From NCBI GenBank assembly GCA_017854255.1, contig JAFMIA010000001.1, forward strand, positions 33,886 through 97,885: a stretch of DNA of 64,000 nt, read 5' to 3'. The notes under the pieces were generated by a model, which did not search any database, was not told where the DNA came from, and was given only the letters and a program-made list of their open reading frames with translations. Below, piece after piece: positions 42,651-51,248 of this stretch (the first letter of the stretch is position 1; the number at the start of each line of letters is the position of its first letter). The position numbers and the translations under genes were made by a program. Source of the stretch: Pseudomonadales bacterium (GTDB taxonomy: Bacteria; Pseudomonadota; Gammaproteobacteria; Pseudomonadales; Azotimanducaceae).

Positions 42651-44687
42651 TTGAACGCGTTACTTTTAGAAAGCCCGTTTCCTGATTTTGATTCAATTTC
42701 AGCTGAGCACGTGGTGCCCGCGATTGAGGCTATTTTAAACGCCAATCGGTCTGAATTAGCGTCAATTAAGGATGGGGTTGAGGGCGCTGATCTGGTTCAG
42801 GTTTTTCATGCACTTGAACGGCTTAGTGCCCGTCTCAATGAAGCATGGGCGCCCATCGAGCATTTAAATGCGGTTATGAGCCATGATGCGTTAAGAACAG
42901 CTTATAACACCTGCTTGCCCTTGCTGAGCGCATATGAAACTGAGCTTGGTCAAGACCGGGACCTGCTGGCAATTTATGAGGCGATTGCGGCCCAACAAAC
43001 GGCGCTGCAGTTAACCCCCCCCGAATGTAAAGCCGTTGCCAATGCGTTACGTGATTTCCGATTGTCCGGCGTGGCCTTAAGCGACGACAAACGAAAGCGT
43101 TATGGCGAACTCAAACAACGCCTCAGTGAGCAGACCAGCCTATTCTCCGAGCACATCTTGGATGCCACGGATGCTTGGGAGAAGGTGATCAAAGACGAAG
43201 CGGGGTTGGATGGTCTTCCAGAGACCGCCATCGCGCTGGCGAGACAAGCAGCACAAGCAAAAGGCTATGATGGCTATCTCCTGGATCTAAGCAGTCCAAG
43301 CTATTCATCGGTTATGACCCATGCAACTGATCGAGGTTTGCGGCAAGCGGTTTATGAGGCCTACACGACGCGGGCGTCTGAGCTGGGTCCCCAGGCGGGT
43401 CAATTTGACAACACCGCTTTGATACAAAAAATTTTAGAGGATCGGCTTGAGCTCGCAAATCTGCTGGGATTCGAGCAATTTTCTGAACTGAGTCTTGCGA
43501 CCAAAATGGCGGAGAACCCAGCTGCCGTGATGAGTTTTTTATTGGATCTCAGCAAACATTCTAAAGTGGTGGCAGAGCAGGATTTTGACGACATTGCGTG
43601 CTTCGGGTCGGAGTCGTTAGGGTTATCCTCGATTTACCCTTGGGATGTCGCCTTTTGCGCCGATCGATTGAAACGGCATCGATTTGATTTGTCGGATGAG
43701 GATCTAAGACCGTATTTCCCAGCTCAAAAAGTCATTGATGGCTTGTTCGAGATCGTTCAAAGAATCTTCGGCGTCGAAGTTACCCTGGTGACCGATATGT
43801 CGGTCTGGCATCCCGATGTCACCACCTACTTGATTCATCGACAAGGTGTGCCGCTTGCACGCTTTTACTTTGATTTATACGCTCGAAGCAAAAAGCGCGG
43901 TGGGGCTTGGATGGCGGACTGTCGATGTCGACGGCAGGATCCGGCGAATGGGCTAACCCTGCCGGTGGCCTTTTTGACGTGTAATTTTCCGCCACCGGTT
44001 AATGATCAACCTGCCCTGCTGCGCCACGATGATGTCGTGACTTTGTTTCATGAATTTGGTCATGGGCTTCATCACATGCTGACGCAAGTTGATTGCGCAT
44101 CGGTCTCGGGTATCAACGGGGTAGCTTGGGATGCGGTAGAGCTTCCCAGTCAATTTCTTGAAAATTGGTGCTGGGATCCAGACGCGCTCAACCTTATTTC
44201 GAGCCACGTCGAGACCGGTGAGCCACTTCCCTTGGTACTGTTAGATAAAATGCAGCAAGCGCGGAACTATCAGTCGGGCATGCAGATGGTGCGACAGCTC
44301 GAGTTCGCCCTGTTTGACTTCAGGCTTCATAATGAGTTCGACGGCGAGCCTGGGACGCTGCAGGCGATCTTGGATGACGTGAGAGCGGCCGTTTCGGTCA
44401 TACCCATCTCCGAGACGAATCGGTTTCAAAACGGGTTCAGCCATATCTTCGGTGATGTGATGGGCTATGCCGCTGGCTACTACAGCTACAAATGGGCTGA
44501 AGTGCTCAGTGCGGATGCTTTCTCCAAATTTAAAGAAGATGGCATTTTCAATCGGCAGACGGGCGAACGGTTTTTGACCACCGTTTTAGAGCAAGGCGGC
44601 GCGCGAGATGCTTTGGACTTGTTTATCGAATTTCGCGGACGCGCGCCAACCGTTTCGGCACTGCTTCAGCAGGAAGGTATTGTCTAA
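42651..44687 (+). CDS. prlC: Oligopeptidase A
   Basis: M3-family zinc oligopeptidase degrading signal and other peptides in the cytoplasm. The zinc-binding HEXXH site is LFHEFGHGLHHML (about residue 464), with the third ligand Glu in the downstream AVELPSQFLENW segment. The substrate-closing Tyr-rich motif GYAAGYYSYKWAEVLSADAF is near the C-terminus. 678 residues. The start is TTG at 42651 with a strong AAGGAG seven bases away. Confidence 0.96.
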   Translation: MNALLLESPFPDFDSISAEHVVPAIEAILNANRSELASIKDGVEGADLVQVFHALERLSARLNEAWAPIEHLNAVMSHDALRTAYNTCLPLLSAYETELGQDRDLLAIYEAIAAQQTALQLTPPECKAVANALRDFRLSGVALSDDKRKRYGELKQRLSEQTSLFSEHILDATDAWEKVIKDEAGLDGLPETAIALARQAAQAKGYDGYLLDLSSPSYSSVMTHATDRGLRQAVYEAYTTRASELGPQAGQFDNTALIQKILEDRLELANLLGFEQFSELSLATKMAENPAAVMSFLLDLSKHSKVVAEQDFDDIACFGSESLGLSSIYPWDVAFCADRLKRHRFDLSDEDLRPYFPAQKVIDGLFEIVQRIFGVEVTLVTDMSVWHPDVTTYLIHRQGVPLARFYFDLYARSKKRGGAWMADCRCRRQDPANGLTLPVAFLTCNFPPPVNDQPALLRHDDVVTLFHEFGHGLHHMLTQVDCASVSGINGVAWDAVELPSQFLENWCWDPDALNLISSHVETGEPLPLVLLDKMQQARNYQSGMQMVRQLEFALFDFRLHNEFDGEPGTLQAILDDVRAAVSVIPISETNRFQNGFSHIFGDVMGYAAGYYSYKWAEVLSADAFSKFKEDGIFNRQTGERFLTTVLEQGGARDALDLFIEFRGRAPTVSALLQQEGIV

Positions 44688-44884
44688 TGAGCCGACGATT
44701 TATTGCCGGTGCTCGCTGCCAGGGCTGCGCGGCCGAAGATACCTTATTTTTCGAGACAGACAGCGCAAGTGATGTTGTTAGGTGTGTCGATTGTGGCTTC
44801 ACCGAGGCACGACCCATAACGGTAGCTGTGGCGACGCCCTCCGAGGCGGTCGAAATCGTGCCGTTAAAGTTCCCAATGACTTGA
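44687..44884 (+). CDS. YheV-like zinc-ribbon small protein
   Basis: 65-residue protein with a four-Cys ribbon: CQGC at residues 12-15 and CVDC at 32-35, in RRFIAGARCQGCAAEDTL...VRCVDCGFTE. This is the pattern of the YheV (DUF2387) putative metal-binding family. The start overlaps the prlC stop by one base (TAATG), so the two are cotranslated, and this pairing recurs in Pseudomonas-type genomes. Function unknown. Confidence 0.8.
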   Translation: MSRRFIAGARCQGCAAEDTLFFETDSASDVVRCVDCGFTEARPITVAVATPSEAVEIVPLKFPMT

Positions 44885-45009
44885 GGGTCGGCATTCTCAC
44901 AGCTATACTTGCCGCCGCGGGATTTCGATGACGCTCAATTGGGATGAGCGGCTTGCGAGTTAGGCGCTGAGCGGGGGCTTAAGCCTCCTAGTAATTGAGC
45001 CCGATAAAC

Positions 45010-45048
45010 TGCATCAATAACCCGAGCAGACATAAGCCGATTGATGCA
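45010..45048. repeat. 9-bp perfect inverted repeat in the prlC-coxB spacer
   Basis: TGCATCAAT (45010-45018) and ATTGATGCA (45040-45048) are exact reverse complements 21 nt apart. This lies in the 351-bp gap between the YheV-like gene and coxB. The gap also has a small stem CCTGC/GCAGG near 45135-45155 and a minus-strand reading frame ending in a hydrophobic FYDRIASIGLCLLGLLMQFIG tail. No clear coxB promoter was fixed. The repeat may be an operator or transcript hairpin. Confidence 0.45.
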
Positions 45049-45235
45049 ATTCGGTCGTAAAACATTGATAATCCGGCAGTCATTCTCCAAAGAGCCGTCC
45101 GCTTTCTAGATGAGAGTCGGTTCAAGGAAAAGGTCCTGCATTTAAAGGCAGGGGCAATAATTGAAAAGCGTGGTTGCGAAGCAGCCTCGAAGATCACAAA
45201 GAGTTTAATCGTCAATTAGGTTGGAGTTGCGAGAC

Positions 45236-46414
45236 ATGGCAAGAAAAGAAAGCAAAGTGGGAGAGGGTCAGCGATTGAAAACCTCTCTTCAGTGGTTGAT
45301 CGCACTGGCTGCCTTGAGTTCAAGTTGGCAGGCCCTAGCGGATTGGTCTGCTTTGAATATGACCAAAGGGGTAACGGCAATCTCACGCGAGGTCTACGAC
45401 CTGCACATGCTTATTTTTACCATTTGTGTGGTGATTGGTGTTCTCGTTTTTGGGGTGATGATTTGGTCGATGCTCGTGCATCGAAAGTCCCTTGGGCATG
45501 AACCGGCTACCTTCTCCCACAGCACTAAATTAGAATATGCCTGGACGATCATTCCAATATTCATCCTGATTGGGATGGCGGTTCCTGCAACCAGTACTTT
45601 ACGTGACATGTATGATGCGTCAGGCGCGGACATTGATATTGAAGTACGGGGTTACCAATGGAAGTGGCAGTACACCTACTTAAGCGATGATCCAACCCAA
45701 GAGGTTAAATTCATCAGTAGCCTACTGACGCCCCCTGATGAATATTACAACCGTACACCAAAGCGGGAGCATTACCTGTCGGATGTCGACAATCCTTTGG
45801 TCATTCCGATTAATAAACGGGTTCGGTTCCTGATCACTTCGAACGACGTGATTCATTCTTGGTGGGTACCTGATTTCGCGGTGAAGAAGGATGCGATACC
45901 CGGATTTGTCCACGAAGCTTGGGCGATTGTAGAAGAACCCGGTATTTACCGCGGTAAATGCACGGAGTTGTGTGGCAAAGATCATGGCTTTATGCCGATC
46001 GTGGTCAAAGCGGTTGAGCAAGCCGAGTATGAAAGTTGGCTTGCGATGAAGCAGCAAGAAGCACTGCAGGTTTATGAGACGGTTGGAAAGACTTGGACGA
46101 TGGCAGAACTAATGGAAACGGGCGAGCAAGTTTATGCTCAGGCCTGCCAATCCTGTCACCAGGCCAATGGTCAAGGGATTCCACCCGCGTTTCCGTCATT
46201 GGTTGGGCAGGGTCTGGCAATTGGTCCGGTCGATGCGCATATCGATATCGTTGTAAACGGTAAAGCAGGGTCCGCGATGCAAGCCTTTGCTGCGCAACTA
46301 AATCCGGCTGAGATCGCAGCGGTTGTAACCTATGAAAGAAATGCATGGGGTAATAATGTGGGCGATCTAGTGCAGCCCCGAGCCGTTAATGCACTGATTA
46401 GTAGCGAAGAATAG
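45236..46414 (+). CDS. coxB: Cytochrome c oxidase subunit II with fused cytochrome c
   Basis: Accepts electrons through the Cu-A centre of the aa3/caa3 oxidase. I chose ATG 45236 (GGAG nine bases upstream) over an in-frame TTG at 45221. A signal segment is followed by two membrane helices (about 54-80, 97-120). The Cu-A domain has ligands in VIHSWWVPDF and YRGKCTELCGKDHGFMPIVV. A C-terminal cytochrome c domain carries one heme site, CQSCH. 392 residues. The fused heme domain is the same design as Pseudomonas caa3. First gene of the cox cluster. Confidence 0.95.
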   Translation: MARKESKVGEGQRLKTSLQWLIALAALSSSWQALADWSALNMTKGVTAISREVYDLHMLIFTICVVIGVLVFGVMIWSMLVHRKSLGHEPATFSHSTKLEYAWTIIPIFILIGMAVPATSTLRDMYDASGADIDIEVRGYQWKWQYTYLSDDPTQEVKFISSLLTPPDEYYNRTPKREHYLSDVDNPLVIPINKRVRFLITSNDVIHSWWVPDFAVKKDAIPGFVHEAWAIVEEPGIYRGKCTELCGKDHGFMPIVVKAVEQAEYESWLAMKQQEALQVYETVGKTWTMAELMETGEQVYAQACQSCHQANGQGIPPAFPSLVGQGLAIGPVDAHIDIVVNGKAGSAMQAFAAQLNPAEIAAVVTYERNAWGNNVGDLVQPRAVNALISSEE

Positions 46415-46423
46415 GAGAAAGGG

Positions 46424-48022
46424 ATGAGCGCAGTTATTGAAAATCATCATGACGATCATCATCACGGCCCCGACAAGGGATTGATGCGTTGGGTTTTAAC
46501 GACCAATCATAAAGATATAGGCACCCTTTACCTTTGGTTCAGCTTTGCCATGTTTTTAACGGGCGGTTGTATGGCATTGGTGATCCGTGCCGAACTGTTC
46601 CAACCGGGCTTGCAGCTGGTTGTGCCAGAGTTTTTTAATCAAATGACGACCATGCACGGTCTGATTATGGTGTTTGGTGCGGTCATGCCGGCGTTTGTCG
46701 GTCTTGCGAATTGGCTGGTACCAATGATGATTGGCGCGCCGGATATGGCGTTACCAAGAATGAATAATTATAGCTTTTGGATCTTGCCATTTGCCTTCAG
46801 CATGTTGTTAAGCACCCTGTTTATGGAAGGCGGGGCTCCGAACTTTGGTTGGACGTTTTATGCGCCCTTGTCGACAGAATATGCGCCGCCCAGCGTGACC
46901 TTCTTTATTTTCGCGGTGCACTTAATGGGTATATCTTCGATCATGGGTTCAATCAATGTCGTGGTCACGATTTTGAATCTGCGTGCGCCGGGTATGCGTT
47001 TGATGGATATGCCTTTATTCGTCTGGACGTGGCTCATTACAGCGTATCTATTGATCGCAGTGATGCCGGTTCTGGCGGGCGTGGTGACCATGATGCTCAT
47101 GGATATTCACTTCGGCACGGCCTTCTTTAGTGCGGGCGGCGGCGGTGACCCGGTTTTGTTCCAGCACGTGTTCTGGTTTTTTGGGCATCCTGAAGTCTAT
47201 ATTATGATTCTGCCGGCGTTCGGGATTGTCTCCGCGATTATTCCGACCTTCGCACGCAAGAAGTTGTTTGGCTATGACTCAATGGTGTATGCGACCGCGT
47301 CGATTGCGTTCTTGTCCTTCATCGTTTGGGCTCACCACATGTTCACGGTTGGAATGCCGATTGCAGGCGAGCTGTACTTTATGTACGCAACGATGTTGAT
47401 CGCGGTGCCGACCGGTGTGAAAGTGTTCAATTGGGCGGCGACCATGTGGCAGGGTTCGATGACGTTTGAAACCCCCATGTTGTTTGCGGTTGCGTTTGTG
47501 ATTTTGTTCACCATCGGCGGACTGTCTGGACTGATGCTGTCGATTGTGCCGGCAGATTTCCAGTACCACGACACCTACTTCGTGGTCGCACATTTCCATT
47601 ATGTTTTGGTGCCAGGTTCAATCTTTAGCATTATGGCGGCTGCTTATTACTGGCTGCCGAAGTGGACAGGCAACATGTACGACGAAACCCTTGGTAAGAC
47701 CCATTTCTGGTTGTCGTTTGTTGGCGTGAATGTCACGTTCTTCCCGCAACACTTCATCGGTTTAGCCGGTATGCCACGGCGCTATCCGGACTACGCGCTG
47801 CAATTTGCAGATTGGAATATGGTCTCTAGCGTTGGTGCCTTTATTTTCGGTTTCAGTCAGCTGCTATTTTTGTTCATCGTGATCAAATGCATCATGGGTG
47901 GCAAAAAAGCAACCGATGAAGTTTGGGAAGGTGCTGAGGGGCTTGAGTGGACCATTGCGTCACCGGCGCCCTACCATACCTTTTCAACGCCGCCTGAACT
48001 GCCCGAACGCTCAATGGCATAA
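46424..48022 (+). CDS. coxA: Cytochrome c oxidase subunit I
   Basis: Catalytic 12-helix subunit with the low-spin heme and the heme-CuB centre. CuB and cross-link region: FWFFGHPEVYIMILPAFGIVS, and VWAHHMFTVGMP. Heme ligand region: TYFVVAHFHYVLVPGSIFSIM. A His-rich N-terminus (ENHHDDHHHG) precedes the first helix. 532 residues. It follows coxB by 9 nt. Heme A is the usual cofactor, yet no heme A synthase gene is in this cluster. Confidence 0.97.
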   Translation: MSAVIENHHDDHHHGPDKGLMRWVLTTNHKDIGTLYLWFSFAMFLTGGCMALVIRAELFQPGLQLVVPEFFNQMTTMHGLIMVFGAVMPAFVGLANWLVPMMIGAPDMALPRMNNYSFWILPFAFSMLLSTLFMEGGAPNFGWTFYAPLSTEYAPPSVTFFIFAVHLMGISSIMGSINVVVTILNLRAPGMRLMDMPLFVWTWLITAYLLIAVMPVLAGVVTMMLMDIHFGTAFFSAGGGGDPVLFQHVFWFFGHPEVYIMILPAFGIVSAIIPTFARKKLFGYDSMVYATASIAFLSFIVWAHHMFTVGMPIAGELYFMYATMLIAVPTGVKVFNWAATMWQGSMTFETPMLFAVAFVILFTIGGLSGLMLSIVPADFQYHDTYFVVAHFHYVLVPGSIFSIMAAAYYWLPKWTGNMYDETLGKTHFWLSFVGVNVTFFPQHFIGLAGMPRRYPDYALQFADWNMVSSVGAFIFGFSQLLFLFIVIKCIMGGKKATDEVWEGAEGLEWTIASPAPYHTFSTPPELPERSMA

Positions 48023-48036
48023 TCGAGTAATCACGG

Positions 48037-48594
48037 ATGGCAATGCCCAATCAGAAGCTGCAGACTCGAACCACGCTAAAATTGGTTGGCGTGGTCCTAG
48101 GTATGTTCGCGTTTGGCTTTGCGTTGGTGCCCTTGTATGACATTTATTGTCAGGTGACAGGTGCCAATGGCAAGACTGCGAGTGCCTATGTCGTCCCCGA
48201 AGACGGCATTGCGGTGGACGCGGATCGTTGGGTAACGGTGCAGTTTTTAACCAATAATAATGCCAGCATGCCCTGGTCGTTTAGGCCTGAGGTTCGGAGC
48301 ATGAAAGTCCGACCTGGTGAGATGAACCAAACCACGTTTTACGCGAGCAATCCCGCCGGCTATACGATGACTGCTCAAGCAATTCCAAGCGTTGCGCCGT
48401 TTCACGCGGCGGAATACATGCATAAAACCGAGTGTTTTTGTTTTGAACAGCAGGTCCTAGCAACTGGTGAAGCCATTGATATGCCACTTCGGTTTATCAT
48501 TGATCCTTACCTGCCAGAGTCTGTACAGACGCTCACCTTGTCGTATACGTTGTTTGATATTACGGATATGACAGCATCAGCTGCTGCTGAATAA
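48037..48594 (+). CDS. ctaG: Cytochrome c oxidase copper-delivery protein CtaG (Cox11)
   Basis: Membrane-anchored periplasmic chaperone that delivers copper to CuB. It has one N-terminal helix (LVGVVLGMFAFGFALVPLYDIYCQVTG) and the copper-binding pair in the conserved KTECFCFEQQ. 185 residues, normal. It lies between coxA and coxC, the standard order. Confidence 0.94.
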   Translation: MAMPNQKLQTRTTLKLVGVVLGMFAFGFALVPLYDIYCQVTGANGKTASAYVVPEDGIAVDADRWVTVQFLTNNNASMPWSFRPEVRSMKVRPGEMNQTTFYASNPAGYTMTAQAIPSVAPFHAAEYMHKTECFCFEQQVLATGEAIDMPLRFIIDPYLPESVQTLTLSYTLFDITDMTASAAAE

Positions 48595-48618
48595 TCAGTG
48601 ATTTAATGGAGAATCCAG

Positions 48619-49533
48619 ATGTCCTCTGACTCAACTTATGAAAGCTATTATGTGCCCCATAACAGTCCCCTTCCGATCTTTGCATCCTTAGGGCTGTTCC
48701 TGACGGTTTACGGGGGCGGCAGCCTGCTGAATGAGATCCAGTCTGGATCGGGCGGTAACTTTGGCACGACCGTGTTTGCGCTGGGTGGCCTGGTTATGGC
48801 GGTCACGCTGTTTTTCTGGTTCTCCAAAGTGATCGAAGAAAACAACGCTAAAATGTACAGTCAGCAAATGAATAAGTCTTTTGTTTGGGGAATGAGCTGG
48901 TTTATCTTCTCCGAAGTGATGTTTTTTGCTGCCTTCTTTGGCGCCTTATTCTATGTTCGATTCTGGGTTGTTGATTGGATCGGCGAAACGGACGATGTTA
49001 CGGGTGGGCGGGGGCCCAGTAGCATGATATGGCCAGACTATGTGCCAGAGTGGCCGCTTTTAAATAACCCTAACCCTGAGCAGTTTCCTGCCCCAGCGGG
49101 TGTGATTGGCGCCTGGGGATTACCACTGGTTAATACTTTGCTGCTTGTTGCTTCAAGTTTTACGGTCACGTTGGCACACCACGCAATTAACAATGGCGAG
49201 CGGAAAAAAATTGTTGGCTGGTTGATGGTAACCATTGCCTTGGGTTTGGCCTTCTTAGTCTGTCAGGGCGTCGAATATTATGAAGCCTATACGCACTATG
49301 GGCTGACCTTAAGTTCTGGGATTTTCGGATCAACCTTTTTCATGCTGACCGGCTTCCACGGCGCCCACGTTACAATTGGTACGATCATGCTGATTGTTAT
49401 GTTGGGGCGGGCGATGAAGGGCCATTTTACCAAGACAGACTGTTTCGGCTTTGAAGCAGCGGCGTGGTACTGGCACTTTGTCGACGTGGTTTGGTTGCTG
49501 TTGTTTATCCTGGTTTACATCCTCGGCACCTAA
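48619..49533 (+). CDS. coxC: Cytochrome c oxidase subunit III
   Basis: Seven-helix structural subunit. Typical features are YYVPHNSPLPIFASLGLFLTVYG at the start, WGMSWFIFSEVMFFAAFFGALFY and GFHGAHVTIGTIMLIVML, ending in AAAWYWHFVDVVWLLLFILVYI. 304 residues, slightly long, as in Pseudomonas, because of a loop carrying IWPDYVPEWPLLNNPNPEQFPAP. A ribosome binding site GGAGAA precedes the ATG. Confidence 0.96.
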   Translation: MSSDSTYESYYVPHNSPLPIFASLGLFLTVYGGGSLLNEIQSGSGGNFGTTVFALGGLVMAVTLFFWFSKVIEENNAKMYSQQMNKSFVWGMSWFIFSEVMFFAAFFGALFYVRFWVVDWIGETDDVTGGRGPSSMIWPDYVPEWPLLNNPNPEQFPAPAGVIGAWGLPLVNTLLLVASSFTVTLAHHAINNGERKKIVGWLMVTIALGLAFLVCQGVEYYEAYTHYGLTLSSGIFGSTFFMLTGFHGAHVTIGTIMLIVMLGRAMKGHFTKTDCFGFEAAAWYWHFVDVVWLLLFILVYILGT

Positions 49534-49603
49534 CGCGGGGATTGGAACAAAGACGAGGTTCTAAAAAAGTCTAGGGCTTGAGTCAAGCTTAAGAGAAGGG
49601 CCC

Positions 49604-49831
49604 CTACGACAAGGTAGGGTGCCAAGGGGCCGCAAGGCCCAGCTGCCCGGTAACGAGTCCGTAAACGACGACAACTAACAGCAGTCCCGCGAGCGACACG
49701 CGAATGGTTAAGAATTTAGCCGTTCGGCTCACTTTCTCTTCACCCATATCGTGCATCATTGCGTAGAAAGCGGTACCCAAAGCAATTATATTTGCGATCA
49801 GTAGTAATACGACGATTGTTTTAAGCAGCAT
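49604..49831 (-). CDS. Twin-helix membrane protein, DUF2909 family
   Basis: 75-residue protein with two membrane helices (MLLKTIVVLLLIANIIALGTAFYAM and LTIRVSLAGLLLVVVVYGLVTG). I use the ATG at 49831, which has AGGGG eight bases upstream, rather than a TTG at 49849. In Pseudomonas the same small family lies in reverse orientation between coxC and the SURF1 gene, as here. Presumed to help oxidase biogenesis, but this is only from context. Confidence 0.8.
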   Translation of the reverse strand: MLLKTIVVLLLIANIIALGTAFYAMMHDMGEEKVSRTAKFLTIRVSLAGLLLVVVVYGLVTGQLGLAAPWHPTLS

Positions 49832-49887
49832 CTTATAGCCCCTGGTCAATATGGTGATACGTCTCTCTGACGAAAGAGGTCGACTTG

Positions 49888-50601
49888 ATGGCGATTAGAG
49901 CACAAATTAATCTTCGGCTCCTGATGTTTACGGTGGCCTTCACGGCTTTGTTTATCACACTGGGTTTCTGGCAGCTGGAGCGGGCGGTAGAGAAAACCGT
50001 GCAGATCGCGCAGCATGCCCGGCTTTTAAATCTCCCAGCCGAGAAACTCGAGGGGGTCCCAGGCGATGAGAGGTTGGATGGGCGCCTCGTTCAGCTGGTT
50101 GGTAAAATCGAAGTCGAGCAGGTGTTTTTGCTAGACAATGTGGTGCTTGACGGCCGCGTTGGCTTCGAGGTTGTGCATTCGATGCAGCTTGACCAAGGGG
50201 GCACGGTGTTGATTAATCGAGGTTTTGTTGCAGCCGGGGCATCGCGCGCCGTGTTGCCGAGCGTGCCAGCGTTGGCAGATAGAGGCACCGCATCGGGCCG
50301 TATATACCGCTCTGATTGGATGAACAGTGATCAGGCACTTGCCTATGATGGTTGGCCGCGAATCGTCCCGACCCAGGACCCTGGGGTCTTATCGGGTTTG
50401 CTTGCGCGCCAATTGTTGCCCTTTGTCGTTCGCTTGGAGGCATCGGACCCTAATGGCTTGCCTAGAAATTGGGTGACATCCGTAATGTTGCCTGAAAAAC
50501 ATCAGGGTTACGCGGTGCAGTGGTTTGCCATGGCGGTGGTTCTGATCTGCATGTTTTTATATTTTACGTTCGGTCGTCAAACACAAGGAGCGCCGTCATG
50601 A
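49888..50601 (+). CDS. SURF1-family oxidase assembly protein
   Basis: Membrane protein implicated in heme A insertion or stability during cytochrome oxidase assembly. Two helices flank a periplasmic domain: N-terminal LLMFTVAFTALFITLGFWQLERA with the family FWQLxRA motif, and C-terminal GYAVQWFAMAVVLICMFLYFTF. The signature VLINRGFV lies between them. 237 residues. Its stop overlaps the next gene as ATGA. Confidence 0.9.
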   Translation: MAIRAQINLRLLMFTVAFTALFITLGFWQLERAVEKTVQIAQHARLLNLPAEKLEGVPGDERLDGRLVQLVGKIEVEQVFLLDNVVLDGRVGFEVVHSMQLDQGGTVLINRGFVAAGASRAVLPSVPALADRGTASGRIYRSDWMNSDQALAYDGWPRIVPTQDPGVLSGLLARQLLPFVVRLEASDPNGLPRNWVTSVMLPEKHQGYAVQWFAMAVVLICMFLYFTFGRQTQGAPS

Positions 50602-51176
50602 CGGATAAGGACCTTACTCAAAGTCGTCGGAAATTGTTGCTCGTCGCAGCCACGGCTTTCGTTCCGATGATGATTGCCTATGGCTTGTTTTTTTTCGCGC
50701 CAGATATGATTCCCAAAACGACCACGAATCGTGGCGAGTTGGTTCAACCGAGCATTGATATTTCCGACCGCCTAGCCACGGAAGGGCGTTGGCAGCTACT
50801 GATGCCAATGACGGAGCCTTGTTTAACAGCCTGTGCCGAAATCCTGCAGGGCGTTTTACATCAGACGCGTCAAATCAATATCGCCCTAGGTAAGAATGCT
50901 GACCGCCTGGGTCGCGGTCTGGTTCGCGCAACCCCATTCCCGCCGGCGGAGGGTGAGGCGATGAAAGTCGATTATCCAAATTTGAAATTAATTGTAGACG
51001 CCGCCCTGCTCAATGAGCTCACAGCCGTGTCTTCGATGAGTCAGGCGGCAGCCGGCTATCACGTCTTCTTGGTTGACCCCATGGGGCAACTCATTCTGGC
51101 CTACCCTGCTGCGAAAGTAGATAAGCCATTACTGCTTGATTTAAAGCACTTAATGAAAGTCTCGAATATAGGCTAA
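50598..51176 (+). CDS. Membrane-anchored thioredoxin-like oxidase-assembly protein
   Basis: 192 residues from ATG 50598 (AAGGAG seven bases before, overlapping the SURF1 stop). One N-terminal helix (LLLVAATAFVPMMIAYGLFFFAP) is followed by a periplasmic domain. That domain has a CxxxC pair in MTEPCLTACAEILQGVLHQTRQINIALGK and a C-terminal YHVFLVDPMGQLILAYP strand, resembling SCO-type thioredoxin folds. An equivalent gene follows SURF1 in Pseudomonas. A role in copper or thiol chemistry during oxidase assembly is inferred. Confidence 0.75.
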   Translation: MTDKDLTQSRRKLLLVAATAFVPMMIAYGLFFFAPDMIPKTTTNRGELVQPSIDISDRLATEGRWQLLMPMTEPCLTACAEILQGVLHQTRQINIALGKNADRLGRGLVRATPFPPAEGEAMKVDYPNLKLIVDAALLNELTAVSSMSQAAAGYHVFLVDPMGQLILAYPAAKVDKPLLLDLKHLMKVSNIG

Positions 51177-51248
51177 GCGCCTCTTGTCAATGAATTCAGA
51201 GACCGCATCCGTTACAATCCCAAAATCCAAACGTCTGAAACCCTGAAT

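Noticed and set aside
44988-45215. 75-residue minus-strand reading frame upstream of coxB with a hydrophobic end
   Set aside because: The last 30 residues could form a membrane helix, but there is no well-spaced ribosome binding site, and the inverted repeat in this stretch is a simpler explanation. Left as context only.
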